NCBI GenBank assembly: GCA_963755695.1
Contig: CAVWLB010000001.1
Location: 248,001 to 312,000 of the forward strand
Length of the DNA: 64,000 nt
Direction: 5' to 3'
Origin: QHWT01 sp963755695
GTDB taxonomy: Bacteria > Acidobacteriota > Vicinamibacteria > Vicinamibacterales > 2-12-FULL-66-21
Shown here: positions 28,292-39,004 of the stretch, in pieces
Numbering within the stretch: the stretch's first letter is position 1
How the letters are laid out: the number at the start of each line of letters is the position of its first letter
Notes under the pieces: model-generated
The model's input: the letters and a program-made list of their open reading frames with translations, nothing else
The model's database searches: none
What the model was told of the DNA's origin: nothing
Made by a program: the position numbers and the translations under genes

Positions 28292-29194
28292 ATGCATCGA
28301 TTGGTTCTTGCCTTGGCGGGTGCCCTGAGCGCGGCGGGTCCGGCCGCCGCCCAAAACGCCCCGGCCCTCGATCCGCACGCCACTCACGCGATGGAGCACC
28401 AGGCTCCCGCCGCCGCAACGCCGCGCAACGACCAGCTGCCGCCTGACGCGGACGCCGCTGCGGGACAGCTCAAGGGATCGCCTCGGCATGCCGAGTGGGT
28501 CGACGTCAAGAACGGAGAAGGCACACCGATCAAGTCGTTCGTGGTGTATCCGGAGCGCAAGGACAAGGCGCCGGTCGTCATCGTCATTCACGAAATTTTC
28601 GGACTGAGCGACTGGGTGCGCGGTGTCGCGGATCAGCTTGCGAAGGAAGGCTTCATCGCGATCGCGCCAGACTTTCTGTCGGGCAAGGGACCGAATAGAG
28701 GCGGAAGCCAGGAACTCGGGTCGCAGGGCTCGACGCAGGCGATTCGCGATGTGACACCGGAGGATACCGTCAAGATTCTCGATGCCGTCCGTTCGTACGC
28801 GCTCACCATTCCGTCGGCAAACGGCAAGGTCGCGACAATTGGATTCTGCTGGGGCGGTGGAACCAGCTTCAGGTACGCGCTGAATCAGCCCGCCCTGGAC
28901 GGGGCGGTCTCGTATTACGGTCCGATGCCTGCCGATGCCGCCGCCTACGAAAAGGCCAAGGCGCCAATCCTCGGGCTGTACGGCGGCAACGACAATCGCG
29001 TGAACTCCACGATTGATCCAGCGAAAGCGGAACTCGCGAAGAAGCACGTGACCTACGAACCGCACATTTTCGACGGGGCAGGGCACGGATTCCTGCGTCA
29101 GCAGTCAGGGTCCGACCAGGCGCCAGGCAATATGAAGGCAACGGAAGAAGCCTGGCCGCTCACGCTCGAATTCTTGCGCCAGCACACAAAATAG
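28292..29194 (+). CDS. Exported dienelactone hydrolase family protein
   Basis: A 300-aa alpha/beta hydrolase. AGGAGG lies 4 nt before the ATG. A signal peptide (LVLALAGALSAAGPAAAQ) is followed by the hydrolase domain with IHEIFGLSDWVRGVADQL, the nucleophile Cys in GFCWGGG, an Asp in the YGGNDNRV region and the His in FDGAGHGFLR. The Cys-type triad is the dienelactone hydrolase signature. Substrate unknown: DLH relatives in non-degraders often act on other esters or lactones. Export suggests an extracytoplasmic substrate. Confidence 0.87.
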   Translation: MHRLVLALAGALSAAGPAAAQNAPALDPHATHAMEHQAPAAATPRNDQLPPDADAAAGQLKGSPRHAEWVDVKNGEGTPIKSFVVYPERKDKAPVVIVIHEIFGLSDWVRGVADQLAKEGFIAIAPDFLSGKGPNRGGSQELGSQGSTQAIRDVTPEDTVKILDAVRSYALTIPSANGKVATIGFCWGGGTSFRYALNQPALDGAVSYYGPMPADAAAYEKAKAPILGLYGGNDNRVNSTIDPAKAELAKKHVTYEPHIFDGAGHGFLRQQSGSDQAPGNMKATEEAWPLTLEFLRQHTK

Positions 29195-29204
29195 ACTTAA
29201 GGCT

Positions 29205-29305
29205 GAAGACTCAGGGCTTCAGCCGGCTCAGGGCCAGCCGAGGACGAACCTGAGCCATGAGCGATAGAGCCGAGAGTCGCCACTGAGCCCTGAGCCCTGG
29301 GTCAT
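29205..29305. repeat. CTCAGGGCT word repeat between convergent genes
   Basis: Direct and inverted copies of CTCAGGGCT/TGAGCC words (for example GACTCAGGGCTTCAG, CGGCTCAGGG and GAGCCCTGAGCCCTGGGTC). They fill the junction between the hydrolase and the barrel gene and can fold into stem-loops. Confidence 0.7.
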
Positions 29306-29309
29306 TTTT

Positions 29310-29966
29310 TCAGCGCAGTCCGATTCCCGCGCTCAGGACCATCAATGTCGTCTGCGGCTCCGCGACGCCATTTTCCGGCGTAGTGGACGGCGACGCCACG
29401 GAATACCACCGTATCTCGACCGAGAATGCCATGTGGTGGTTGGTGAACCATCGCGCTCCCGCCCCGTAATTGAGCGTGTTACGGCCGGGCGCGTCGCTCA
29501 CGGGCGCGTCTTCGCGGTCCAGATACAGCTTTGAACGGCCGATCCCGCCGCTGATGTAGCTCCACCCGTTGCGGTGGCCGAAGTTGAACGAGAGCTGCGA
29601 CGAAAACTCGCTGAAGTGGCGCCTGACGACAGGACTCGGAGGAGCGGTCGCTGACGTTTGCTCTACGGTGCGGCTGGCGCTGGCAATCAGTCCCTCGCCT
29701 CCCAACCCAAACGTGATGCCCTTGAATCGCCATGGATACCAGTGCACGCCGCCGCTCAATCCCACGGTTCGTTCCGGGACGTTGGCGGTGGCGACGCCGA
29801 GATCTGTGGCGACCGATGGCTCGACCTTGTGTCGACCCAGCATTCCGCGCACGTCGGCCGCGAACGGCCCGATCGGTTGTTGGGTTTGTGCGCTGGCAAA
29901 CGCCGGAAAGAGCAGCAGCAGCGGAAGCACCAGGCGCAGGACGATCGTCCTGCAGATCTCAAACAT
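29310..29966 (-). CDS. Outer-membrane beta-barrel protein
   Basis: A 218-aa exported protein: a leader of about 26 residues (LVLPLLLLFPAFASAQ) is followed by alternating hydrophobic strands (SFNFGHRNGWSYISGGIG, ARWFTNHHMAFSVEIRWYS) and a short C-terminal strand ending GIGLR. This is the pattern of small opacity-type barrels. There is no terminal Phe. It lies 5 bp after the nucleotidyltransferase stop but has its own -10 box TATACT 7 nt before the ATG. Function unknown. Confidence 0.7.
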   Translation of the reverse strand: MFEICRTIVLRLVLPLLLLFPAFASAQTQQPIGPFAADVRGMLGRHKVEPSVATDLGVATANVPERTVGLSGGVHWYPWRFKGITFGLGGEGLIASASRTVEQTSATAPPSPVVRRHFSEFSSQLSFNFGHRNGWSYISGGIGRSKLYLDREDAPVSDAPGRNTLNYGAGARWFTNHHMAFSVEIRWYSVASPSTTPENGVAEPQTTLMVLSAGIGLR

Positions 29967-29971
29967 GCGTT

Positions 29972-31358
29972 TCAGTATAGCTGCCTCTCCCGCGCGAGAT
30001 CGCGGGCCAGGGCCAGCGCCTGTTCGAACGTCGTGACGCTTCCGTCGAGTTGCCGCTCGTAGACCTGGCGCAGCACTTCACCGATGGCCGGCCCGGGGAC
30101 CGCGCCGAGCTCCAACAGATGTCGTCCCTTCACGAGCGGGTCGGGTGGTGCGTGCTCGACCCCGAGATCGCGCGCGCGCGCGAGGAACCGGTCCATTGCG
30201 GAGCAGTCAAAGCCTCCGCCACGTCCTTCGCAATCGGCCCTGGCCACCCGTGCGAGCAGCTCGAGATCGACCTTCTGCGCCAGCCTGCGGAAGGCACCAT
30301 CGCTGACCGGCGGCTCCGCCTTCATGAACATGCCAGGTTTCAGATGATGTGCGACGATTCCGAGTACCTCGCGCCGCACATCGTAGTTCTGGATCGAGTG
30401 AATGTTCAGCCGGTCGAGCAAGGACGTCGCCGGCGGCACCCCTTCCGATTCATGGTCGAGCGATCGGATACGACCGTCGATGAATGCGGTGGTTGCAGGC
30501 TTTCCTAGATCGTGACAGAGAGCGCCGAGCATCACCGTCAGCTGTTGCGGATAGGGCAGATCGTCGACGCGGGCGCGCGCCTGGTCGATCACCAGCAGCG
30601 TGTGGACCCACACGTCTCCTTCCGGATGCCACTCCGGCTCCTGCGGACAGCCGACGAGCGCGTCGAGCTCGGGGAACAGGCGTTCGATGACGCCGAGGTG
30701 CAGCGCGAGCGAGAATCCTATCGACGGCCGCGCCGCGCGCAGCAGCAGCTTCTCGATCTCTCCCCAGATTCGCTCCGGCGGCAGGTCGTCGAGCGGAATC
30801 CGCCGGCACAGTTCCGCGCTCGCCGGCTCCAGCGTGAACTCGAATCGCGCGGCGAACTGGATGGCTCGCAGCACGCGAAGGCTGTCCTCCGCAAAGGTGC
30901 GCGAATCAACCACGCGAAGGAGCCGGCGCTGGATGTCGCTCCGTCCATGGAACGGGTCGATGTATTCGCCGGTGAGCGGGTCCCAGCCGATTGCATTGAT
31001 CGTGAAATCACGGCGGCGGGCGGCCGCCTCGAAGGAGAGCGACGGATCGCCGGTAACCTGGAATCCCTTGTGGCCGCGGCCGATCTTCGACTCTCGCCGC
31101 GGCAGCGATACATCGAGGCCGGCCACCTTGTAGACGGTAAAGCTTTCTCCGACGGTGTTGACCGGCCCGAATCTCTTGCAGCACCCGCTTCAGCCCGTCC
31201 GCATCAATGCCGAAGACTTCGATGTCGATGTCCTTTGACGGGTGGAGCATCAGCCGGTCGCGGACCCAACCGCCGACGATGAGACCGCGTCCGCCGTGAC
31301 CGCGGACGAGGCGTGCGATACGAATCGCGGCGTCGAGTGGTTCGTCGAACGTGCTCAC
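29972..31358 (-). CDS. CCA-adding / poly(A) polymerase-type nucleotidyltransferase with HD domain
   Basis: A class II tRNA nucleotidyltransferase-like enzyme. The head domain has GGWVRDRLM and the catalytic DIDIEVFG. After a frame break near 31183 (one extra T in GATTCGG) come RRDFTINAIGWDP, the RNA-binding region and an HD domain with LGALCHDLGKP and GIVAHHLKPGMF. The HD domain suggests the Escherichia-type CCA enzyme with phosphatase and 2',3'-phosphodiesterase activity. The GTG start overlaps the stop of the FGE gene (GTGA). It adds or repairs tRNA 3' ends. Confidence 0.85.
29974..29979 (-). promoter_or_regulatory. -10 element TATACT, leaderless geometry
   Basis: TATACT lies 7 nt before the ATG of the barrel gene at 29966 and inside the end of the upstream gene. 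No Shine-Dalgarno sequence fits between. Confidence 0.5.
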
Positions 31359-32049
31359 GGCGTCGACTCACGGACGACTCGGAATCCGTAGTCGGTGTAG
31401 CGGAACGACGGATCGAGCTTGCTGCGCGCGGCGCAGCGGCTGATGGTTACCGCGTGACGCCAGGATCCGCCACGCGAAGCGCGTCGCAGGCCGCTCAGCG
31501 GTCCGCGCGGGTTTCGTGCGGGCGAGAAGCGTAGTAGTCCGCGGTCGTGCCAGTCGGCGCACCACTCGTGGACGTTTGCCGCGATGCCGAACAGGCCGAA
31601 CGCATTGGGCTCGCCAAGCGTCACCGGCCATGGTCCCTCGAGCGGCCCGCGTCCGTCGTCGGGAATCCACGATGGAATCGTCGTCGCCCCACGGGATACG
31701 CTTCGGCCACACGGTCGCCGCGCGCGGCGCGCTCCCATTCGGCCTCCGTTGGAAGCCGGACGCCGTCGCCGTTGCGCGTGCGCCACTCGCAGTAAGCGAC
31801 CGCGTCGTCCCAGCTCACGCCGACTACTGGTAAATCCGCCGCCGTGAATGCCGGTGCGTCCCAGTCGCGCGGCCGCGCGATGTCCGGTCGCGTCGAGGAA
31901 ACCGTCGGTACTCGCCGCGCGTCACCGGGAAGATCGCCATCCTCGAAGGCGTCCACGTGCACGTCATGCACCGGCCGCTCATCGTCTTGTCCCCGGTCGC
32001 TCCCCATGAGGAATGCGCCGGCCGGCACCTCCGCGAACTCCCGGGCCAT
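31355..32049 (-). CDS. Formylglycine-generating-enzyme-type (FGE-sulfatase) domain protein, frame broken
   Basis: A SUMF1/FGE-fold protein of about 230 aa. It shows the opening VPAGAFLMGSDRG, then VVGVSWDDAVAYCEW and RLPTEAEWERAARG, and in another frame NVHEWCADW, RGGSWRH and YTDYGFRVVRE. These are the typical order of motifs. At least three indels (near 31980, 31720 and 31540) interrupt it. The second active-site Cys of true FGE is not evident, so it may be a non-enzymatic relative of the EgtB/FGE group. It overlaps the SDR stop upstream and the nucleotidyltransferase start downstream by a few bases, in one operon. No sulfatase is in view. Confidence 0.78.
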
Positions 32050-32877
32050 TCACACCGGCCCGTCCGAACGATGCGCCGAGGCGGCCTCGTCTCTGCGGCG
32101 GCCATACTTTCGGACCATCCGATCCGTGAATGCGGGCGCGACGATGTTGAGAACGGCAAGCGCGCGGGATTTGGCGTGGGGATAGACCTCGGCACGCGGG
32201 TGGCGTATGCAGCCGGCCACTGCCTCCGCGACCTCGTCAACGGACTGCTTCGGACCAAGGCCGGCAACGGTGTGCCCGTAGTCGCGTCTCATCGCGTCGT
32301 GAAATTCCGTTCGCGTCGAAATGGGATAAACCGAGCTCACGTGGATGGCAGTGCCGGCAAACTCGCTGCGCAGCGACTCGGCGAGACCCGCCTGCGCCGC
32401 CTTCGTGGCGCTGTAGCCGCCCATGAACGGAATGCCCCGGCGGCCGACGATCGACGACACGAAAATGAGGTGACCCGAGTGCTGTGCGCGAAAGATCGGC
32501 AGCGCCGCGCGTGCGCCCAGGAACGTGCCCATGTAGTTCACGTCCATCATGTGCCGCATGATGTCGGCCGGTGTCTCCTCCAGCGTTCCGTAGTAGCCGA
32601 AACCGGCGTTGCAGATCATGATATCGAGTCGGCCGAACTCTGCCTGTGCGCCGTTGACGAATCGGAGGTTGTCCGCTTCCCGCGTGACGTCGATTTCTAT
32701 CGCGAGTGCGCGACCGCCGGAGGCTTTGATCTCGCCGACCGCCGTTTCGAGCCGGTCGCGACGCCGCGCGCCAAGGACGACCGCCACCCCTTCGCGAGCG
32801 AGCCGCCTGGCGCAGGCGAGCCCGATCCCTGACGAGGCGCCCGTGATCGCAGCCACGCGGTTGCTCAGCGACGACAT
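32050..32877 (-). CDS. Short-chain dehydrogenase/reductase
   Basis: A classical SDR of about 275 aa. The cofactor loop TGASSGIG, NAG in ICNAGFGYYG, the catalytic Ser in FVSSIVGRRG and YSATK are all present. ADP-ribose binding by ARRRDR after the second strand suggests NADP. ATG at 32877 gives a normal N-terminus (SSLSNRVAAITG); a longer start at 32916 is less likely. The last bases overlap the start of the FGE gene. It is divergent from the M20 peptidase. Substrate unknown. Confidence 0.88.
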   Translation of the reverse strand: MSSLSNRVAAITGASSGIGLACARRLAREGVAVVLGARRRDRLETAVGEIKASGGRALAIEIDVTREADNLRFVNGAQAEFGRLDIMICNAGFGYYGTLEETPADIMRHMMDVNYMGTFLGARAALPIFRAQHSGHLIFVSSIVGRRGIPFMGGYSATKAAQAGLAESLRSEFAGTAIHVSSVYPISTRTEFHDAMRRDYGHTVAGLGPKQSVDEVAEAVAGCIRHPRAEVYPHAKSRALAVLNIVAPAFTDRMVRKYGRRRDEAASAHRSDGPV

Positions 32878-33062
32878 CTGGTGGAGTGTCTCCTCGGATT
32901 GCGTACTCGACCGCATTATTGCGGCCGGAAGATCGTGGACGAAACGTCATGACTCGACCCGTTCACCGCATGCGTCGAGTAGCTAACGATACTATGATGT
33001 CGGGCGGCGAAAACTCTGCACCGGAGACCACGAGTTCCGCACCTAGCGGTGGCGCTGCACAC

Positions 33063-34211
33063 ATGTCCTCCGAACCCGTCATTGCTCTTCTGCGCAATCT
33101 TGTTGCGATCAACTCGGTGAACCCCTCCCTGGTGCCTGGCGCGGCCGGGGAAGGAGAAATTGCGGCCGCCGTCGCGGCATCCATGCGGCAGATCGGAATG
33201 GACGTCGAGGTGGACGAGGTTGCCCCGGGGCGGCCGAATGTCGTTGGCGTGCTGGAAGGACGGTCAGCGGGCCGGTCGCTCATGTTGTGCGGTCACACCG
33301 ACACGGTAGGCGTCGATGGGATGGCCGCGCCGTTCGATCCCGTGGAACGGAACGGACGACTGTACGGCCGCGGTGCGCAGGACATGAAGAGCGGCGTCGC
33401 GGCGATGATCGACGCGGCGCGTCTGGTCGCGCGCACGGGTCTTCGCGCCGGACGCCTCCTGGTTGCCGCGGTGGTCGACGAGGAATACGCGAGCATTGGC
33501 GCCGACGCACTGGTCGCGCGCTGGCGAGCGGACGGAGCGGTCGTGACCGAACCGACCGATCTCGAGGTTGCCGTCGCGCACAAGGGCTTTGCGTGGTGCG
33601 AGGTCGAAACCCGCGGACGGGCGGCGCACGGCAGCCGGCCGCGCGAAGGGCGCGACGCGATCGTCCGCATGGGGCGGGTGCTGCATGCCCTCGAGGCGCT
33701 GGACCGCGATCTTCAGGCGCGCGAACCGCACGCGCTCATGGGCACCGCATCGCTTCATGCGTCAATCATTGCCGGCGGACGCGAGCTGAGCAGCTATCCG
33801 GATCGCTGCGTGCTGCAGTACGAACGGCGCACGATCGCGGGCGAAACGGCCGCCATGGTGGAGCAGGAGATGGCGGATCTCATCGGCACGCTGCACGCGG
33901 GCGATCCCGACTTCGAAGCCACCGCCCGCATGACCGTGACGCGTCCCGCCTACGAAATCGCGCGCGACCATGCCCTGCCCCAGGCGCTCGCGCGCGCGGC
34001 CACCCGCGTCTGCGGCGCCACCGTTCCCTTCAGTGCGATGACCTTCTGGACCGATGCGGCGGCGCTCGGGAGCGCCGGCATCCCATCGGTGCTGTTCGGC
34101 CCCGGCGGGGCAGGTCTGCACGGTACCGAGGAATACGTCAACGTCGCGGACGTCCTGCGATGTCGTGATTCGCTGGCGCTGCTGGTGGAGGAATGGTGCG
34201 GATCGAAATGA
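33063..34211 (+). CDS. M20 family metallopeptidase (ArgE/DapE-like)
   Basis: A di-zinc amidohydrolase of about 382 aa. Metal ligands: His in LCGHTDTVG, Asp in RGAQDMKSG, Glu-Glu in VVDEEYASIG, Asp/Glu in EPTDLEVAVAHKG and His in GGAGLHGTEEYV. The dimerisation domain follows AHKGF (about residues 175-290). ATG at 33063 is chosen because the upstream open frame (from 32886) is Ser/Gly-rich without family character. Substrates are acyl-amino acids or small peptides; acetylornithine or succinyl-DAP deacylation is possible but there is no pathway neighbour. Confidence 0.88.
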   Translation: MSSEPVIALLRNLVAINSVNPSLVPGAAGEGEIAAAVAASMRQIGMDVEVDEVAPGRPNVVGVLEGRSAGRSLMLCGHTDTVGVDGMAAPFDPVERNGRLYGRGAQDMKSGVAAMIDAARLVARTGLRAGRLLVAAVVDEEYASIGADALVARWRADGAVVTEPTDLEVAVAHKGFAWCEVETRGRAAHGSRPREGRDAIVRMGRVLHALEALDRDLQAREPHALMGTASLHASIIAGGRELSSYPDRCVLQYERRTIAGETAAMVEQEMADLIGTLHAGDPDFEATARMTVTRPAYEIARDHALPQALARAATRVCGATVPFSAMTFWTDAAALGSAGIPSVLFGPGGAGLHGTEEYVNVADVLRCRDSLALLVEEWCGSK

Positions 34212-34373
34212 ACCGAGTCAATGCCTGATGCCCAGCGTCGAACGCTCGGTTCGTTGCGGCACAGCATTGACTCGCGGGAACCGCAGGCGGCCGGCGCGAA
34301 CCTGGAGGCTCGTCGAGTGCGGACCGCTGGTCTAGTGCGCGGAGAGGCCCCCGCGCACTACGGAAGGGAACAA

Positions 34374-34586
34374 TCAGGCCGATTTGCGGAGCACCAGACG
34401 CTTGGTCGCGAGCAAATGACGCCGCGGGTCTCCATCGAACCGCCGGCGCGGCGCGCGTTCGTTGATCTCCCAGCCCGGGCTGTCGTGGCCGCACGACGTG
34501 CAGCGCATCATCACCCGCTTGCCTTCGAAGTGCAGGACCGTGTCGTGGCCGCGTACGCCGCAGAGCAACTGGCCGAGGCGTCCCAT
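34374..34586 (-). CDS. Small zinc-ribbon-like protein
   Basis: About 70 aa from ATG at 34586 (a longer 99-aa start at 34673 exists). It contains LLCGVRGHDTVLHFEGKRV and then CTSCGHDSPGW, a Cys-x2-Cys pair with an upstream Cys and His, and a basic tail. Small proteins of this pattern recur in Acidobacteriota (from memory) without known function. The Cys pair suggests metal binding. Confidence 0.55.
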   Translation of the reverse strand: MGRLGQLLCGVRGHDTVLHFEGKRVMMRCTSCGHDSPGWEINERAPRRRFDGDPRRHLLATKRLVLRKSA

Positions 34587-34910
34587 GGCGCGATAGATGA
34601 GACTTTCACCGGTGGTCCTGTGTCCGTTGAATTCCGCTCTCGCCGCGAGCCGCTGGGGATAATTGGTCACCATTGGACATTCACCCTTTCTAACCCACTT
34701 AGGACGCCTGCCCTTACTCGACCGTCCCGTTCGCTTTCCGGGCTCAGGAATATCAAACGATGTGCCACCGGGAAATGGCAGAGGTAAGCCCCACAGAATT
34801 GGGCATTTACCAGCAATTCGAGGGTCTGACCCCGGTCCTGGCTGTGTAGTCCCGGCGGACTTCCGGATCGATAGGTCGATTTTTTGGCTACTTCGAAGGT
34901 AGTGTCCGGC
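34587..34910. other. Gene-free interval of about 320 bp with one palindrome
   Basis: No gene is supported. The interval holds GGGTCTGACCCC at 34822-34833, the same palindrome found twice inside the acyltransferase fusion. It also holds a short ATCGA-TCGAT stem at 34867-34880 followed by five more T residues, a weak terminator candidate on the + strand. Confidence 0.5.
34822..34833. repeat. GGGTCTGACCCC palindrome, intergenic copy
   Basis: Same palindrome as the two in-frame copies at 23934 and 23961. Here it lies in a gene-free stretch downstream of the proline dehydrogenase. Confidence 0.8.
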
Positions 34911-35852
34911 CTACACGTGGCGGTCGCGGAGCGCTGCGCGGATCACGAAACCGACGTTCGCGGGCCGTTCGCCCAGGCGGCGCATGAAATACGGGAACCA
35001 TTCACGTCCGAACGGAACATAGACGCGAACCCGATGACCGTCCCGGGTGAGCGAGGACTGAAGGTCGCGTCGGACTCCGTACAACATCTGGAACTCGTAT
35101 CGATCGCTCGGAATGCCGTGCTCGCGCGCGAAGGCTCGCGTTTCGTCGATCATCGCCGGATCGTGTGTGGCAATGGCGGGGTAGTGTCCGTCGGTCAGTA
35201 ACCGGCGCATGATCCGCACGAAGGCGGCGTCGACGTCCGCCTTCGCTTGATACGCGACGTTCTTCGGCTCCTTGTACGCTCCCTTCACCAGGCGCACCCG
35301 CGCGCCGAGTGCGTTCATTCTGACGGCATCCGCGTCGCTGCGCAGGAGCGCGGACTGCAGCACGATCCCCACGTTGCGGTAGCCCTGCTGCCACATCGTC
35401 TCGAACACGTCGAGCGTGACCGCGGTGAAGGGGGAGTTCTCCATGTCGATCCGCACGAAGAACGACTGCGCGGCCCCGGCATCGAGGATGCGGCGCAGGT
35501 TGTCGACCGAGGTGGCGCGATCGATCGTCAGGCCAAGCTGGGTCAGTTTCAGCGAGATGTTGCGTTCGATTCCCGAGGCGGCAATCTGTTCGAGAAGCCG
35601 GAGGTACGCGCGGGTGGCGGTATCCGCCTCGGCGATGGTCGCCACGCTCTCTCCAAGGTAATCGAGCGTGACGAGCAGTCCGGCCGCCTGGATTCTCCGC
35701 GCCGTCGCAATCGCATCCTCGATGGTCTCGCCGGCAATGAACCTGTGCGCGAAGCTCCGCTCGTTCCGCATCCCGTAGCGCGACGCGAGGCGTTTGAGCT
35801 TCTGACTTCCGGCGAGTGACTGGAAGAAAGCTTTGGAAACGGCGCCGATCAT
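34911..35852 (-). CDS. Proline dehydrogenase (monofunctional, FAD-dependent)
   Basis: A TIM-barrel flavoenzyme of 313 aa oxidising proline to pyrroline-5-carboxylate. Family motifs: GLLVTLDYLGE, LKLTQLGL, FVRIDMENS, RLVKGAYKEP, the FAD/substrate strand YEFQMLYGVRRDLQ, and VYVPFGREWFPYFMRRL with the paired Arg residues that bind the proline carboxylate. No P5C dehydrogenase domain is attached. Its ATG overlaps the stop of the acyltransferase (TGATG), so the two are co-translated, although there is no metabolic link. It ties in with the proline-peptide peptidases elsewhere in the window. Confidence 0.92.
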   Translation of the reverse strand: MIGAVSKAFFQSLAGSQKLKRLASRYGMRNERSFAHRFIAGETIEDAIATARRIQAAGLLVTLDYLGESVATIAEADTATRAYLRLLEQIAASGIERNISLKLTQLGLTIDRATSVDNLRRILDAGAAQSFFVRIDMENSPFTAVTLDVFETMWQQGYRNVGIVLQSALLRSDADAVRMNALGARVRLVKGAYKEPKNVAYQAKADVDAAFVRIMRRLLTDGHYPAIATHDPAMIDETRAFAREHGIPSDRYEFQMLYGVRRDLQSSLTRDGHRVRVYVPFGREWFPYFMRRLGERPANVGFVIRAALRDRHV

Positions 35853-36991
35853 CAGTGGGTGCGGAGCGGGCGTCGCGGGGCGGTCAGCAGGTGCTGGATC
35901 GTTCGCGCGTAGTAACGAAGCACGGTACGCTCGCGGACGCGGAAACGCCCGCCGCGTTCGAGATGGATCACGTTGCGGTCCGCGAGCGCCGGTGCGCCGA
36001 GTTCCACCGCCTCACGGCCGCTCTGCACGCCGAGGTTGGCTCCGACCTGCCGCAGCGTTTCGATGATGGCGTCGGCGCGGCCCTCCAGGTCCCGTTTGCG
36101 TGATCGATGGCCGCATTGCCGACGCGACGACCGCCGTCGGCAGCACTTTGTGCAGCTGGCCGATGGCGTCGCGAGTCTGATGCGCGAGCGCCATCACGTC
36201 GCGCCGCGCCTCGGGGTCGTAACCGGCCAGGGGAATCGGCGCGCCGAAGGTGACAAAGGCGCGAGACTGGTAGCCCACCGCGTATCGCACCATCTCTGCG
36301 ACCTCGCGACCGAACGGCCGCTGCCGACGCTTGGTGCGCCTGGTGGGCGAGGATGTGATCCTCGAGCACCAGGTCGTAAGCGACCGCAATCGGAACGATG
36401 ACCGAGTTCGCCCGATCGGCCTGCAGTGTGGCGTGCAGCAGTCCGGTCTTCGGCGCCTTCAGCTCGCCGGTGTAACTGCGCCCGCCTTCGATGTAGAAGA
36501 GCAGGTCGTGGCGCTGGAGCAGCTCCGCCACGTATGCCTTCAGCGTGACCAGATAGGCCGGGTCCTTCGTGTTTCGGCGAATGGGGATCGCGCCGGTGAC
36601 ATGGCGGTGCAGCAGGCCGAGCGGGCCGCCGAACAGGTTGATGCCCGCAGCCGTCACCGGCGGGCGAATCCCGTTGTCGTCGAGCACCAGCGGCTCGACC
36701 AGGTAATCGAGATGGCTCTTGTGGTTCGAAATGTAGATCACGCGCCCGGCGCGTGTCGCCTTCTGGGCGATGTCGACGTGTTCGTCGATGCGCTCGATCT
36801 TGCGGAGGATCGGGTAGAGCGGATGCTTGAGCGCGCGGTAAATCGGGTAGCGCTGCGTCGTCCGGAGCTCGTCGAGATAGGCGTGGATCCGCTCGCGTGC
36901 CTCGAGCTCGCTCTGCCCGTGGCCGCCGCGCAGGTAGCGGGCGACGTCCTTCCTGCGCCAGCACCGCCTGGGTGATGTCGTCGGGCAGCAC
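35852..36991 (-). CDS. PlsB-like glycerol-3-phosphate acyltransferase (frame broken)
   Basis: A membrane-associated acyltransferase of about 380 aa. Conserved blocks: ISNHKSHLDYLVEP (catalytic His and Asp), GAIPIRRN, YIEGGRSYTGEL and IVPIAVAYDLVLE, the four-block order of GPAT/DHAPAT enzymes; this differs from the short PlsC type in the fusion at 23-26 kb. Frame breaks near 36940, 36330 and 36100 separate the ends. The GTG near 36991 gives the opening LPDDITQAVLAQ. It is followed directly by proline dehydrogenase and preceded by the isocitrate dehydrogenase type gene. Confidence 0.8.
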
Positions 36992-37008
36992 CGGACAAAC
37001 TATACCAC

Positions 37009-38021
<1,013 letters not shown>

Positions 38022-38028
38022 AGGTCGC

Positions 38029-38497
38029 CTACATTCCTTCCGCGAGCCGCTCGGCGAGGAGCGACGCGATGGGTTCGAGCAGCGCGCGGTCGCGTTGTCC
38101 GAACGCCGCCGCCCGATCGCTGTCGATATCGATCTCGCCGAACACTTCACCGTCCTGCATGATCGGCACGACGATCTCCGACCTGCGTTTCGATGCTGCA
38201 CGCCAGATAGCGCGGGTCCGCGTTCACATCGTCCACGACGATGGTGGCTTTCTCGGTCGCGGCGGCGCCGCAAATGCCCTGTCCGAGCGGAATCCGCGTG
38301 TGCGGCGAGGGCTTGCCCAGGAACGGCCCGAGCACCAGCTCGTCGCCGTCAACGACGTAGATGCCGACCCAGGTGTAATCGGGCACGCCGTCCTTCAGCA
38401 GACGGACCGTCTGCTTCATCGCGGACTCGGCGTTGGGCGCGGCCGCGATGGCGGAGCGCAGCGCCGGCAACAGTTCATCGCGATCGATGTCCGTCAT
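38029..38497 (-). CDS. GAF-domain protein, free methionine-R-sulfoxide-reductase-like
   Basis: About 155 aa of a single GAF domain: YTWVGIYVVDGDELVLGPF, then PLGQGICGAA and DPRYLACSIET, and after a frame break near 38178 SEIVVPIMQDGEVFGEIDIDS. This order matches fRMsr. Of the three Cys used by E. coli MsrC, two are present (GICG and YLAC) and the first position is PHTR, so activity is uncertain. The extra A near 38178 (GCAGGTCGG) breaks the frame. Its ATG overlaps the stop of the membrane protein upstream. Confidence 0.75.
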
Positions 38498-38983
38498 TCT
38501 TTGAGCTCCCAGTAGATGAGGGCGAGTCCGCCAAGAAGCGGCACCAGCTGGAGACCTGTCGATAACGCGTGCAGGCGGCCGAACTCCAGCCGGCGTGGAT
38601 CGTCGGCGGGAAGCCTGGAGGGTGCGACGCTGATGTCGTGTTGCAGCCGGGTGATGCGCGCCGGCGACGAACCAGCCGCTGTAGACCGTGGCGAGAAGCA
38701 TGAGCAGCGCAATCGCGAGCCGCCAGCCGAAACGTTTGGGTCGGGGGCCGAGAACACCGCGCACCAAGAGCGTGACAAGGAGCAGCCCACCGGCGGCGTA
38801 GGTGACCAGGTGAAAGCGCCGCAGGGTCTCGCCGAAGACTGCGCCAGCGAGCAGCCGGCCGTCGGCCGCCTCGCGGGCCGACAGGACGTCGAAAATTGCC
38901 GGCGCCGCAATCGCGCCGAGCGCCAGCAGGCCGCCAATCCAGATGACCAGTATCAGGAGTGCGGCGTACCGCAGCGCGAGCAT
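38494..38983 (-). CDS. DUF4149-like membrane protein
   Basis: About 162 aa with four hydrophobic segments (LLILVIWIGGLLALGAIAAP; LVTYAAGGLLLVTLLV; LAIALLMLLATVYSGW; LVPLLGGLALIYW). The first segment with an Ala/Pro break and the later Arg-rich loop fit the DUF4149/TMEM205-like group. One indel near 38665 shifts the C-terminal third. It overlaps the GAF gene by ATGA and lies head-to-head with the DUF255 protein. Confidence 0.65.
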
Positions 38984-38991
38984 CTGGTCAT

Positions 38992-38997
38992 TATAAT
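38992..38997 (+). promoter_or_regulatory. -10 element TATAAT, leaderless geometry
   Basis: TATAAT ends 7 nt before the TTG at 39005 that opens the DUF255 protein. No Shine-Dalgarno sequence is present. Confidence 0.5.
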
Positions 38998-39004
38998 TGA
39001 CGCT

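Noticed and set aside
28292..29194. Role in chloroaromatic degradation through dienelactone hydrolase
   Set aside because: The protein has a signal peptide and no catechol-pathway neighbours. The family name alone does not give this role.
34867..34885. Intrinsic terminator of the M20 peptidase gene
   Set aside because: The stem is only 5 bp and lies more than 600 bp after the gene, beyond a gene on the other strand.
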